A stretch of DNA of 64,000 nucleotides from Cylicocyclus nassatus (lineage: Eukaryota; Nematoda; Chromadorea; Rhabditida; Strongylidae), in contig CATQJL010000316.1 in the NCBI GenBank assembly GCA_958299035.1, positions 49,473,585 through 49,537,584 on the forward strand, given 5' to 3'. The notes below the pieces were generated by a model. The model searched no databases. It had not been told where the DNA came from and worked only from the letters and a program-made list of their open reading frames with translations. Of this stretch, positions 1-9,575 are shown piece after piece (positions within the stretch are counted from its first letter, which is position 1; the number at the start of each line of letters is the position of its first letter). Made by a program: the position numbers and the translations under genes.

Positions 1-582
1 AAGATGCCACAAAATGAGATTGCTACATAAAATAGGAAAAAAAGTTACAAGAAAAGTTGCAAAACTTATGTGCCAACCTAATATGATCTTAGCACCTTTC
101 CAGAATTTCATCTAGTAACTTTCCTTATTATTGAGAAGAAAGAACAGAGCCTGCTCGAGAAACAGCTTCTCAGGAAACCGATTTCAAAGTCATAAAGTGA
201 CACGACAAAAACTGAAAACTTTGTCTTTGGCACTTAATTACGCGCGATATCACTTTTTTTACCAAGGTATATTCACTATCTTTTTCTTGGATTATTGTCT
301 TCTCTTTAACTCAAGGTTTTTTCGAGCTTGTAGTTTAGTTTCAAAGCTTTGAGCAATTTCTTTCATGATATGCTTCAAGATACAATTTATTCCGCATTAC
401 TAACGAGGCAGAGTTTTTGTAAGCAAACTGGTCATCCAAGTACGATTTTGAATAATTTCAAATACAATCGAATTCAAAAGTAATCGATTCTAGCGATACA
501 AATAGCTAGAACATGTCGGCTTGAAATCTATAACGTCTTCTCGATAAAATAAAATAAAATCACACTTTATCATGTTAACGTA
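1..582. other. AT-rich intergenic DNA, nothing recognised
   Basis: I read both strands and see no reading frame with a start codon plus splice or poly(A) context, and no inverted repeat. It is AT-rich spacer up to the TTAA-flanked element. Confidence 0.6.
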
Positions 583-944
583 TTAAAGGCAGCGTCCAGG
601 CAGATCTGGACCTATGGGGCTTTTACGTGGAAAGTACTTTTGGGGCCCTAACTAAGGCACTGCCCAAGCGGCAGCTCATGTAGTGCTGTAATGGCTGAGA
701 TATTCCCCTCGAAACTGGACCCCGCGACCGTGTTTCGCATGGATTCGTGGCGCAAAGCTGGATCCTGGCGCGAAACTGCCATGAATCCATGCGAATACGT
801 TCGCGGGGGCCAGTCTCGAGGGGAATATCTCAGCCATTAAAGCACTACCTGAGTTGCCGCTTGGGCAGTGCCTTAGTTAGGCCCCAAAAGTACTTTCCAC
901 GTAAAAGCCCAATAGGTCCAGATCTGCCTGGACGCTGCCTTTAA
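583..944. mobile_element. Palindromic TTAA-flanked MITE, copy 1
   Basis: The segment begins and ends with TTAA. Its two halves are inverted copies of each other for about 165 bases each, roughly 94% identical by eye. The terminal sequence is AGGCAGCGTCCAGGCAG read inward from each side. It has no coding capacity and is far more GC-rich than its surroundings. TTAA target sites are typical of the piggyBac superfamily, but the termini are not a piggyBac motif I recognise, so the superfamily is an inference. The same termini recur at 25954-26279. Confidence 0.85.
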
Positions 945-1095
945 GCTCAGAGTGTCATGCGGCAGTGAAAGTAAAAAAATCGAAGACGAACTGCTCTTGT
1001 GTTTGAGTGGATAAATTTAGCAAAAGAACTAATGAAATGTAGAACGAAAATAGTACCTAGAAAAATCACAAATCCAAATTGAAATTCTTTTACAT

Positions 1096-1524
1096 ATGGT
1101 TGGTGCTGGAGTTATCTGTTCTTTAGACATGTCCATAAGCCATGATCGCATATTTCAGCCAGCGATGAGTAATTTTCTTCCGTTTTCCATTTTTTCAAAA
1201 AAAAAAACCCTCTCAAAACACTTTCTAAAAAATCAAAAATTTCGTTCATTTGTAGCAAATGTTTCACGCTACCTCATTTCAAATGGCTTGTCGACCTCTT
1301 TTAGAGAAGTACAAGTCCACAAATCACTGAATTCTACTCAATTTAAAAAGGATGAAAACGACTTGAAAGTAAAATTCATTTGTGATGTTCGTTTTATCAC
1401 TGTTTCCGAGAACAAATCATCTTTTCATTCTGTTTTCAACACTCTAATGTGTTCGAGTGGTCCTACTAAAATACAGCTTATAAAAATTTCAGACAGTGTC
1501 CTAACAGTAAGAGGTTTTGTTTGA
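1096..1524 (+). CDS. Candidate exon or small hypothetical protein
   Basis: An open frame of 142 codons starts at an ATG. A second in-frame ATG at 1165 lies 7 bases after a TATTTCAG acceptor-like site, the arrangement expected for a trans-spliced nematode start or an internal exon. A GTAAGAG donor-like site lies near 1508, just before the stop. The protein is Ser/Lys/Phe-rich, contains a run of lysines encoded by a poly(A) stretch, and matches no family I know. A 119- to 142-codon frame in AT-rich DNA is suggestive but could be chance. Confidence 0.25.
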   Translation: MVGAGVICSLDMSISHDRIFQPAMSNFLPFSIFSKKKTLSKHFLKNQKFRSFVANVSRYLISNGLSTSFREVQVHKSLNSTQFKKDENDLKVKFICDVRFITVSENKSSFHSVFNTLMCSSGPTKIQLIKISDSVLTVRGFV

Positions 1525-2095
1525 TCAGGAGCCATGCTGGCAAACGTTGCTGTGCAGAGAATGAAATAGTGTTTGGATTGAAATCTACAAAAAGAAGGTT
1601 GCGAATTGTGAATTTCTACAACAGAAATTGAATTTAATCCTTGTTCTCATGAAGTTATAGCAGGTAGAAACTTGACATTACTTAAATCTAAACCAGATGT
1701 AACTAACAGAAACATACACTTCATCGTATTATGGCTATGGAGCAGTTACATTTTTTTACGTCACTCGAAGAGGAAATTGAAATGAAACGGGTTTCTAGAT
1801 AATTTTGTGATTTTAATTTGGTGACTCAGAGCAAATTGTTGTGCATTTAGCAACAAAGTGTTTACATCCCTTGAACTAGAACATGAAAATTACAGATTCC
1901 TGGTTAGTAGGTAGTAGGTTTCCTTCTGTCAGCTGGCACTCGCGCCGCCTCGATTCTCTCATCAAACCTTATTGATAAGAAGGGACTGAGGAAACAAAGA
2001 CAAAGATCACAGCATCGATGAGACGAGTTATTAATTTTTGGACATTTCGTACTTTTGAGGTAAAAGCTTTGATAAAATTCGCACCAAACAGGAAA
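1525..2095. other. No recognisable feature
   Basis: AT-rich sequence without a supported exon, repeat or RNA gene. The GC-richer patch near 1920-1960 has no frame I would defend. Confidence 0.5.
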
Positions 2096-2221
2096 ATGTT
2101 TTTGTCATTATTCATCGTGCAGATAATTAGCAGTTCATATCTTTGCGAGGCGATTAATCTACATAAAAATGTATTACAAACACGTAATTGGGTACGGAAT
2201 AAATTCGAAGCATTGTTGTAA
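2096..2221 (+). CDS. Candidate 41-residue secreted peptide
   Basis: From the ATG at 2096 the frame encodes 41 residues. It opens with a hydrophobic stretch (MFLSLFIVQIISSSYLCEA) that looks like a complete signal peptide with a plausible cleavage after CEA. A 22-residue basic/amphipathic tail follows. The same frame is open upstream to another ATG at 2018. No acceptor or poly(A) signal supports it, and such short frames arise by chance, so this is only a candidate. Confidence 0.2.
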   Translation: MFLSLFIVQIISSSYLCEAINLHKNVLQTRNWVRNKFEALL

Positions 2222-2673
2222 AAATGCTAATTTCACACTTCTTGAAAAACGTAATAGATCATAGCACGAATGCGTTTTTCGGAACAAATGGATTGCTTTC
2301 TGAGAAAAATTTTTTTGTGATTTGATATGTTTTAAAGAGAATAAATTATTTATTCTTGAATCAGACGTTGTCAGCTGCAGAGTTTTTCTTTTTTCGAAGA
2401 TTGGATACTTTAACTTATGAGAACAAATCTCCTTCAATTATACTTAATGGCTTTCAAGGTCTCAATTATCCGCTCAATGCTTTGCGCGTTTGATTTGCGC
2501 TTAGTCAACTTTGATTTTTAGAAAAATCATATAACCATTGTTTGGTCAAAAAAGGGTCACAAGCTTCTAGTGCTCGCGACAATCTGAATGTCGTGGGAAT
2601 TCATTGGTACCCAAAGTAATTATCTAGGGATAGTAACAAAAAACTGCTATATTAGTAGCGCAAACGTTCAAGC

Positions 2674-2680
2674 TATATAA
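2674..2680 (+). promoter_or_regulatory. TATA box-like element
   Basis: TATATAA lies 98 bases upstream of the ATG at 2778. With transcription starting about 25-30 bases downstream, it would give a 5' leader of roughly 70 bases. The context turns GC-rich immediately after, where the candidate first exon begins. TATA-like strings are frequent in AT-rich DNA, so the support is positional only. Confidence 0.3.
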
Positions 2681-2777
2681 ATTTGAACAAAAAAGTACAG
2701 CAAAAAATAGTGAAGATGAAATGAAGACAAAAGAACTATGATCAGCAAGTGCAGTGCAGAAAGTGCGAGTTGGTGCA

Positions 2778-2894
2778 ATGGCGGACGAATCTAGCAGCTT
2801 CGCCGAGCCAAGCGGGTGGCTGGTGTTCGTTGGCCAGATAAGCGGTTTTGATAGACCGCCTAGTGGCAGTGCAAGTGGCAGAAACACTCGTTGA
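2778..2894 (+). CDS. Candidate first exon (MADESSSF...)
   Basis: The ATG sits in a good context (GGTGCAATGGCG). It opens a 38-codon frame beginning MADESSSFAEPSGW, in a local GC-rich patch within AT-rich flanks. Its composition and position below a TATA-like box resemble the N-terminus of a real protein. Several GT dinucleotides could act as donors before the in-frame TGA at 2892, so the true exon may end earlier. The opposite strand is also open across this patch, which weakens the call. No family recognised. Confidence 0.3.
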   Translation: MADESSSFAEPSGWLVFVGQISGFDRPPSGSASGRNTR

Positions 2895-4534
2895 TTCGGA
2901 ACAATTATCGTACATTTGGGTGTATCATGCACGGGTAATGTGGGTTTGTCCCGCATTGCAATGTGTTTTTCAAATTTACGAAGTCCAAATAAGCTGAAAT
3001 TTTTGATAAACGGGTTTTTCTGTGTGACCAGGTTGTTGCATGTCATGCTCAAAACATTGACCTTTATTTGGAGTGAAGAATAAATCTTGAGAGTCAAAAC
3101 ATAAGAGGATCCAGAATATCTGACCTGAAATCATGACATAGCTATTAGCCATCTTTTCAAACTATTTATGTAAATAATTTTGATGTTCCTTATATTTTTC
3201 TTAGAGCATTGCACCCGCTTGTTTTAAAGATGAAACATCACGCATTGATTATTAAAGTTATAACTTATACAGCACTATTGACTAAAAGAAATTAGCTCCA
3301 TGGGAAGTGTCAGCCATCACGCACTTTGACATGATAGGAGCCTTTTCATTTTGTACTTTTACCGTAGTCATTAACTTTCGAAAGCCTTTTTTCTACTACT
3401 GTGTTGCAACTTGCTCCGGAAGTACATACTACTTACATCATCAATTTTGATGAGAGCCTGATTCGCAAAAAGGAATACCCATCTTTGAGCTGCAATGACT
3501 TGAAAGAACATCCATCGTTATGCAAAACAGTTTCTCGAAAGAAACTGAGAGAATTTTCATTTGCCAAAAAAGCAGTTTGAGCTACTTGTGTTCCTTTGCA
3601 CAGCTAGTTGGAACCACCTTTTCCTTTCGTCCTTTCGTTTCTGCCCTTTCCTTTCTGACTAGCCGACGCCTTTGTAGACAGAACTGTACTTTCAAAGAAC
3701 GTTTTGAAATATATTTGCACTAGAGTGCACAGCAAGCAAGACTTTGGTGATCTTTGCGCAAAATCTGATCGAAGGGTAAGTTGAGTTCTAATTTGCTATG
3801 TTTGGAAAAGATAATCTTATTGTTGCATGGCGTTTTGGATATGTAAAGGTCACATATTACAAAGATCTCTGCCTCTTCCAAAAGTGCAAGAACCAGCTGC
3901 ACTAAAAATGTACCCATGGTGTTATAGTCTACTAAATTCGGCAGCACATGAAGCTCTTATCAAAAGTCTGCTATCTATGGCCGCAAACATTGTCCTAATA
4001 AGCTCATCTTCTCCTTATCTCTCTTCTCACATCCTTACGAAATTTGTGCTCAAAGTCGCTTATTGGTGCTTTTTTTCTTTTTGTTATTGCATTTAGTTTT
4101 GAGCTACCTTTCATCGTTTTCGAGGTGGCACGCCTTAAAAGTATCATTTGATAAAGTAATCACTTCACACGCTTTGTCGACATCATTGGAGAGTAGAAAA
4201 CGTTGTAGGAGTAAACTTGAATATGAGCGCCCTATGACCATTTTTACGCGCAAATGTTGTTGGTACCGCGAAGGCGCTACAGTAACAGTCAAACTTTCTA
4301 GACTGTAAGGACAACTAATGAAATCAGCTTGTGACATACTCAAGATGCCTTTTTAAGATGACCGTCCGGTAAAGCCCAGAAAGGAAACCACCAATGAGTT
4401 TGCACTTACCAGCCATTTTTTTCGTGCAAACCTTGCCCTAACCCTGCAAACTCCGATTGAGCTCTTCCATTATGAGGTTATGATCAATAATCCGTCAAAT
4501 GGTGCGTAAACGATTTGTGTGCGTACGTGTGTGT
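2895..4534. other. No recognisable feature
   Basis: AT-rich DNA. Overlapping open frames on both strands at 3827-4343 cancel each other as evidence, and no start, splice or repeat signals stand out. Confidence 0.5.
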
Positions 4535-4536
4535 CG

Positions 4537-4809
4537 TCAACGGAAAGGTGAATCAAGTTTTTTTCTGTTGCTATCGGCCGACGACATTACGCATGACAAG
4601 CGGCATTGTTTTGTAGAAACATATAAGGACATATTGCTCGATGCGCAGCCATAGCTTGGATTCAATCTCAAAATGCACTTGGGCAGGAAGGGAGGAAAGA
4701 GAGGGAAGGAGGTGGGGAGTTCAAAATGTGTCATTTTGCTGTTGTTCGATTTCGTTCTTGGAAGGAAGAAGTACAGAAAAAGAAAGAGCAAAAAATTGTG
4801 AGCTGCCAA
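4537..4809 (-). other. Weak coding-like segment on the minus strand
   Basis: An open frame without an ATG at its start contains a strong pyrimidine-rich acceptor-like site (read on the minus strand, ending CTTCCTTCCAAG near 4760). About 70 codons with several Cys, Pro and Ser follow before the stop. It could be a terminal exon read leftward. No homology recognised and no partner exon found. Confidence 0.18.
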
Positions 4810-4834
4810 GTATCATTTCATATTGATTAGCATT

Positions 4835-5137
4835 TTATTCTACGTAAAGAGGAAAAAGAGGGAAAGAATAACGATAGACAAATAACCTTAAGCTAAGCAC
4901 GGCCTCCACCAAGCTAATCATTTTTCTTGACAAAAATAGTTGGAAAATGACTACGAAATACTGGTGTTGTACATACAAAATACATATTTCCGCGAAAAGT
5001 GTTTCTTTTTGATCAAAGTCTATAAATGAGAGATTATAGCATTTTGTCGCTAATGAAGCACTTCCGATAATCAGGAGATTTCTGCAAAATTGTTCGTTAT
5101 GATATGGGGTATGTAGTCTTGAAATGAGCTCCTTCAT
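4835..5137 (-). CDS. Hypothetical 100-residue open frame
   Basis: This frame starts at a true ATG and runs 100 codons to a TAA on the minus strand. The C-terminal 40 residues are strongly hydrophobic (a possible membrane segment around residues 58-70 and again near the end). It lies just upstream, in the same direction, of the acceptor-bearing segment at 4537-4809. No family recognised, and AT-rich composition alone can yield Phe/Leu-rich frames. Confidence 0.2.
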   Translation of the reverse strand: MKELISRLHTPYHNEQFCRNLLIIGSASLATKCYNLSFIDFDQKETLFAEICILYVQHQYFVVIFQLFLSRKMISLVEAVLSLRLFVYRYSFPLFPLYVE

Positions 5138-5305
5138 TACCTCATTCCTTTCATGGGAATGCGTATATTTGGCTCACTCTCTGTATGCAATATGGAATAT
5201 GTAATGTGGAAGAAGTAAGTCGGGATTTTGCGTAACTTTTGCAGAGAAACTGAGGGCTTCATGTCACTGGAATTTGTGCCTTTAACCCAACCCAAACTCA
5301 AAAAT

Positions 5306-5801
5306 TATATGCCCTGGTAATTTACCAAAAATGCTCCATATAGATCTCTTAAATACCTTGTTTGACGGAGCATAAACGTTTTTGTTTGGGTCAAAGGGTC
5401 CCTTATCCTCCTAAGTGATGTCTTGACTAAAAAAAAGCAGATACAAAGCTCCTAATCTCCAATAGTTTGATAGAACATGCTCATGACGGGCAAGGAAGGC
5501 GAAAGAGGGCAAGGGACACAAGTAATAAGGTCGGTACGAGTTTTATTGCCTTTTAAAGATGGCCGATCCCTATCAACAGCGAGAAACTTAGTATATGTAG
5601 GAGCTGCAAAAAACCAGGTACTAACCTTAGATTAGTACTAGGCAACAAAAAGAACGGATAGAAGCATTTTAGTGGGTGCTAGCCACGTACCAGTATTAAC
5701 AAAAAAACGAGGTGGTTACCTAAACAAAAACGTTTATGCTTCGTCAAACAAGGTATTTAAGAGATCTATATGGAGCATTTTTGGTAAATTAGCTAGGGAC
5801 A
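5306..5801. mobile_element. MITE with about 85-bp inverted termini
   Basis: The segments 5317-5394 and 5719-5792 are near-perfect inverted copies (sharing, for example, CAAACAAGGTATTTAAGAG and its reverse complement). Looser complementarity extends outward to about 5306 and 5801. The roughly 330-bp centre is non-coding. The exact ends and target duplication are not clear, so the superfamily cannot be assigned. Confidence 0.75.
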
Positions 5802-6318
5802 TAAGCGTGCGCTTCATTCCAAATTAGAGAAAAACTGCTTCTTCTAGTGAGCGTAAATAAAATTCTAGCATAAAAGCCACCTTCCGAAGAGCCACCGGGT
5901 ATATGGCTTCTCCTCAAAAAAAAAGAAAACATGCCGTTTAGAGCGTGAAGCTGTTGCACAGGCCATTTCGGTTGATGTCACCACGCAAAGGTAAACAGAA
6001 TAAAAGCGGTACGGAACGTGGCAAAAGTTCGAGAGCACGAAGATGGCTGGAGATTTGCAATCGCTGCAAACTGCTGCACTAGCAACTTGGAGAACTCTTA
6101 GGTTTTCACGTAGCAATCACAACTGCTCATGAAAAAAAAACCTCTGAAACCATTAGCAAAAGGAGAGAAAAGCGCAATGTTTTGTGCGCGAAGCTGAGGC
6201 AGTTTAGGGGCGACAGACAGGTCACCAAGGTCGGCTACGACAGTAACAGCGTGGCTGCCAACATAGCCGTCATGTTTCGGCGCAGAGTTCTTTAATCAAA
6301 AGTGCGGTGGCAACTTAC

Positions 6319-6493
6319 CATCGCATCGTGGAATTCGACGAGAGAAGGACGTCGTGTCTTCGTGTGGCCCACACTGCTCATCGTTCGAGCCGTCGATGTG
6401 CTCGGTATAGCGGTCAGAACAGCTTGTTGCTGGATTACGGGTAGTGATGGTCGACGGGACCTCGAGCCACGACTGGTGTCCTCTCGTAGGCAA
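6319..6493 (-). CDS. Internal coding exon of an unidentified gene
   Basis: Read on the minus strand, this 175-base GC-rich block is bounded by an acceptor (TTTCATTTCCAG) and a consensus donor (GATG|GTAAGTTG). Two of three frames are open throughout. The frame that leaves a phase-0 donor reads like a regulatory protein segment with two Arg-Arg-Pro-Ser-Leu phosphosite-like motifs (RRPSLPV and RRPSLVEF) and a Ser/Thr-rich middle. The other open frame could splice over a 175-bp intron to an acceptor at 6143-6150 and end at a TGA at 6117. The gene is not recognised, and flanking exons may be far away. Confidence 0.45.
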
Positions 6494-7606
6494 CTGGAAA
6501 TGAAACATTTTGAAGTAAATTGAGAATGACCGAAAAACCTCGGCTATTCGTATTCATCAACGAGCTAGAGGTCGAAACTTTTCTAGAGGGACTTTTTCTA
6601 CACCCAAGGTAAAATCCACTTCAAAATGTGCTGAAAATACCAATCATCATATCGTCGAGTTATTTGTAGCTCAGTATGTGAGCCTGCAAACTACGCGCGG
6701 CAGCCGACGACCTATTTATTAGTTGCTCAGTAAAATCTTCTTTAGCGTAAGTAGCAAACTTTAAAGATCGTCACTACTGACTAATGTATATCCCCGAACA
6801 AAAGAGACAAGGATGCAGAAAAATAACTAAAAATGAGCAAGTTTCCACATTACATGTCGTCAACTAGCGCGCATTGTGTATACGCATGCTGGGGAGCAGA
6901 TAACTTGAGGATAGCTGAAGTATCAGTCTTTTAGGATGAGCAGCTCCAGCCAAACCTGTGTGAACGACTTCTATATGGTGCGAGGATTTATTGCTAGCTA
7001 AGCCATACTGCAGCTCATATAAATCACTCCTGGCCAAAAATTTCAATTCAAACTTTAATACCGTAAACCTTTCCAAAAGGACCAATCAGCGTCCACGAGT
7101 ACGCTGAGAAATACGTGGCTATTGTTTAAAGTCATATTTGCCGATCATATATCAATCATAAGAGCTGAAATTTGGGCAATGGCTTAGCTAAACCTTTCTA
7201 GTCAGTTTCCATATGAGAACCAACTTTGAGTGAATTTTGACCTCAAAGCTCGATGATGAATACGCTGACGGTGTCGTATTTATGGTGTTCAAACGCGGAA
7301 TATTGTTAGTGTAAGTTTGTTAGTCACGAAGAAAAACCAGGTTTTCATGGATATAGATCAGTGCAGTATTCTCATGAAAGATAAATTAACTAGACGTTTT
7401 TCGACACCTTTTATGTACCTGAAACGCATACAAAACAATTTTTCATCAGTGGTTTAGTCTAATAGTATTTCGAACATCTAGGTACTTTTGGTTCCACTGA
7501 GTAGTGTTTCGGAGCGAAAAACGAAATCGAAAATCTATCTGCGCGAGAGCTATCTTGATCAAAATTCCATTGCTAAAGTTTGTATAGCCAGTAAGCAATA
7601 AAATGC
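6494..7606. other. No firm feature
   Basis: Mostly AT-rich. An open minus-strand frame at 6864-7085 lacks an ATG and splice support. It could be intron of the gene owning the exon at 6319-6493. Confidence 0.4.
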
Positions 7607-7807
7607 ATGGAGAAAGGGAGCGAACATAAACTTTTATTTCCAAGTTATCTATCGCCATCTGGCAGAAAGACATCGAATGACCTGCTAAAGCAAAGTATTA
7701 TAATAAAACACAGGTGTTCTAAAACTTGTTTGTTTATGCGTCAGTCCCATCGTAAAATTCAAAGCACGCATAAAAGTAAGGCGGAAGAGTCAGTTTTGAC
7801 AGCTTAA
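7607..7807 (+). CDS. Hypothetical 66-residue open frame
   Basis: A true ATG (AAATGCATGG) opens a 66-codon frame rich in Lys, Ser and His. It has no hydrophobic segment, recognisable domain, poly(A) signal or splice site. The size is within the range expected by chance. Confidence 0.12.
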   Translation: MEKGSEHKLLFPSYLSPSGRKTSNDLLKQSIIIKHRCSKTCLFMRQSHRKIQSTHKSKAEESVLTA

Positions 7808-9386
7808 CATTTTGTACATAACGCTTGAAATTCCTACAGTTTGCTCGGAAAAAACTAAAGTTCAAAATTGCTCTGACCTGATGTTAGTTTAGGAAATAGT
7901 TCATGTCAAAGTAGGGTTGTTAGAGAGAGAGGATAAGGTTCACATTACAAGTGGAGGACAATTTCAGACATGACCCAGTTGTGAAACTGACGCAAACGTC
8001 ATTAGAGCGATGGACATGACTCAACTTTTTGCTCGGATTTGGATGAGTTGTGGATGCATGGAATCAAAGACACAAATGGGGTTGTGACTGTCACAACGAT
8101 GTCTATACATTGCTTCTGACCACCCAGGTGTACGGAAATTTTGGGAGCAAGATTATTTGGGCAATATGGATTGCCATGGTCAAAAAGCGAGATTGTACGA
8201 TTATGTGAGGTTTATTTTTCAAAAATTGAGTGGGATTCTGGAACGAGAACTTAGGAAAATGGTAGAGAAATAGCCTCAGATTTAGTGGAAGAAAGCCTTA
8301 TGTTGTAAAAAAAATGGCCGTGAAATTTTGCTTTGAAGCTTGAGAGTAGGAAAACATGCTCTGATTTCGCTATGAGAATTCTTTTAAAACAGAATCAAAC
8401 CTCTTGTAGATGTGGAGAAAAAATTGGGGCACATTTAATGTGGATCTCTATGTAAGAGAAAAATTTTTATAGCCGTAAAAAGCTTAAAAGTGTGGAAGAA
8501 TTCTTGGGCCACCTTTTGGTAAGTTGAACCTATCGAAATATGTGCCAAACAAGCAAATTCTAGCGGTATTTATGCGCGGATAAAATTACAAAACCAGGGG
8601 TTGCATCCGGAGGAGTATTTACTACATTATTATACAGTTTCATACTAGAGAACCTGCAAGACTCGGAAAAATGGAGCCAAAAAAATAGGCGGAGCTAAAA
8701 CCATGACTGTAAACTCAACGCTTCCTGTTTTGCAGAGGTAACCTAGATTTTGATCACAATTTTAAAAAAATCCTTGTCGAGCCCCGTTTCATTTACAGTA
8801 GCCCCACGAGAGCAGTAAGCCTCGAAACACTTCAGCTGTTGTCTATGCAAGTTCCTCTAATCAAATGCACATCGACTGCTACACTCGATTTGTGCGAGGG
8901 TGGTCGAAACAAATTGGGCGACTCGTTTAGGTTGTGTGTCTGGCCGCTGGTCACTCTATAAACTAGTTATAGCCCCTGGAAAGGGTTTTTCCGGCCTTGA
9001 CGAGGGCCAGAACTGGACGACTACTCGGTCTGTTGTCTCATTAGGTGCTTATGATGAACACCTCCAAATCTCCAGACTAGATTGGACTGAATGTTTTGAA
9101 GACAAGCGCTCTGCTTAGGATGGAGAGTAGTAAGAGTGAGACCAAAAGGGGCTAATGAGGCAATGAGCTAAGGGAATGAGTGGGAATGATTGTAACCAGA
9201 TGGAGTGGATAAGAAAAGGGAAACTAAGCAAGATCTAAGCAGTTCGAGCTAAAGTTCGAAGTGCGCTCTGGCTGCAGACGAGGAATGTCGGCGAAGTGAA
9301 AGAAAGACAGCCCGGTGACGGTGTCCGGTTCGGATGCGAGAGCAGATAACATCAAAATTCTGTGCCCAGCAGATGTCGCACCTCAC
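7808..9386. other. No firm feature; GC-richer patch near 8880-9120
   Basis: Nearly all AT-rich. Between 8880 and 9120 the base composition shifts and a 72-codon plus-strand frame without ATG is open. It may be a fragment of an old transposon or an exon, but I cannot identify it. Confidence 0.35.
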
Positions 9387-9575
9387 TCATTCGCTCGGCA
9401 CAATGCATCCGCTCTCTCTTTCACTTTCAGCACTCTGCCCTTCTGCTTCCAGAACGGTCAGGATTGATGGAGTGGAATAGGCTAGATTAGGAGACCAGTC
9501 TCCATACACTAAATGAACCTTTCGTTTGGGCGACCTTTTTTTGGCAGAGGCTGAGCGCAGTGCTTGACACTTCAT
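9387..9575 (-). CDS. Hypothetical 62-residue open frame
   Basis: A true ATG on the minus strand opens 62 codons. The N-terminal third is basic (AKKRSPKRKVHLVYGDWSP) and the C-terminal third is Glu/Ser-rich, giving a composition more protein-like than its surroundings. No acceptor or AATAAA flanks it. It may be an exon with a donor inside the frame. No homology recognised. Confidence 0.2.
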   Translation of the reverse strand: MKCQALRSASAKKRSPKRKVHLVYGDWSPNLAYSTPSILTVLEAEGQSAESERESGCIVPSE

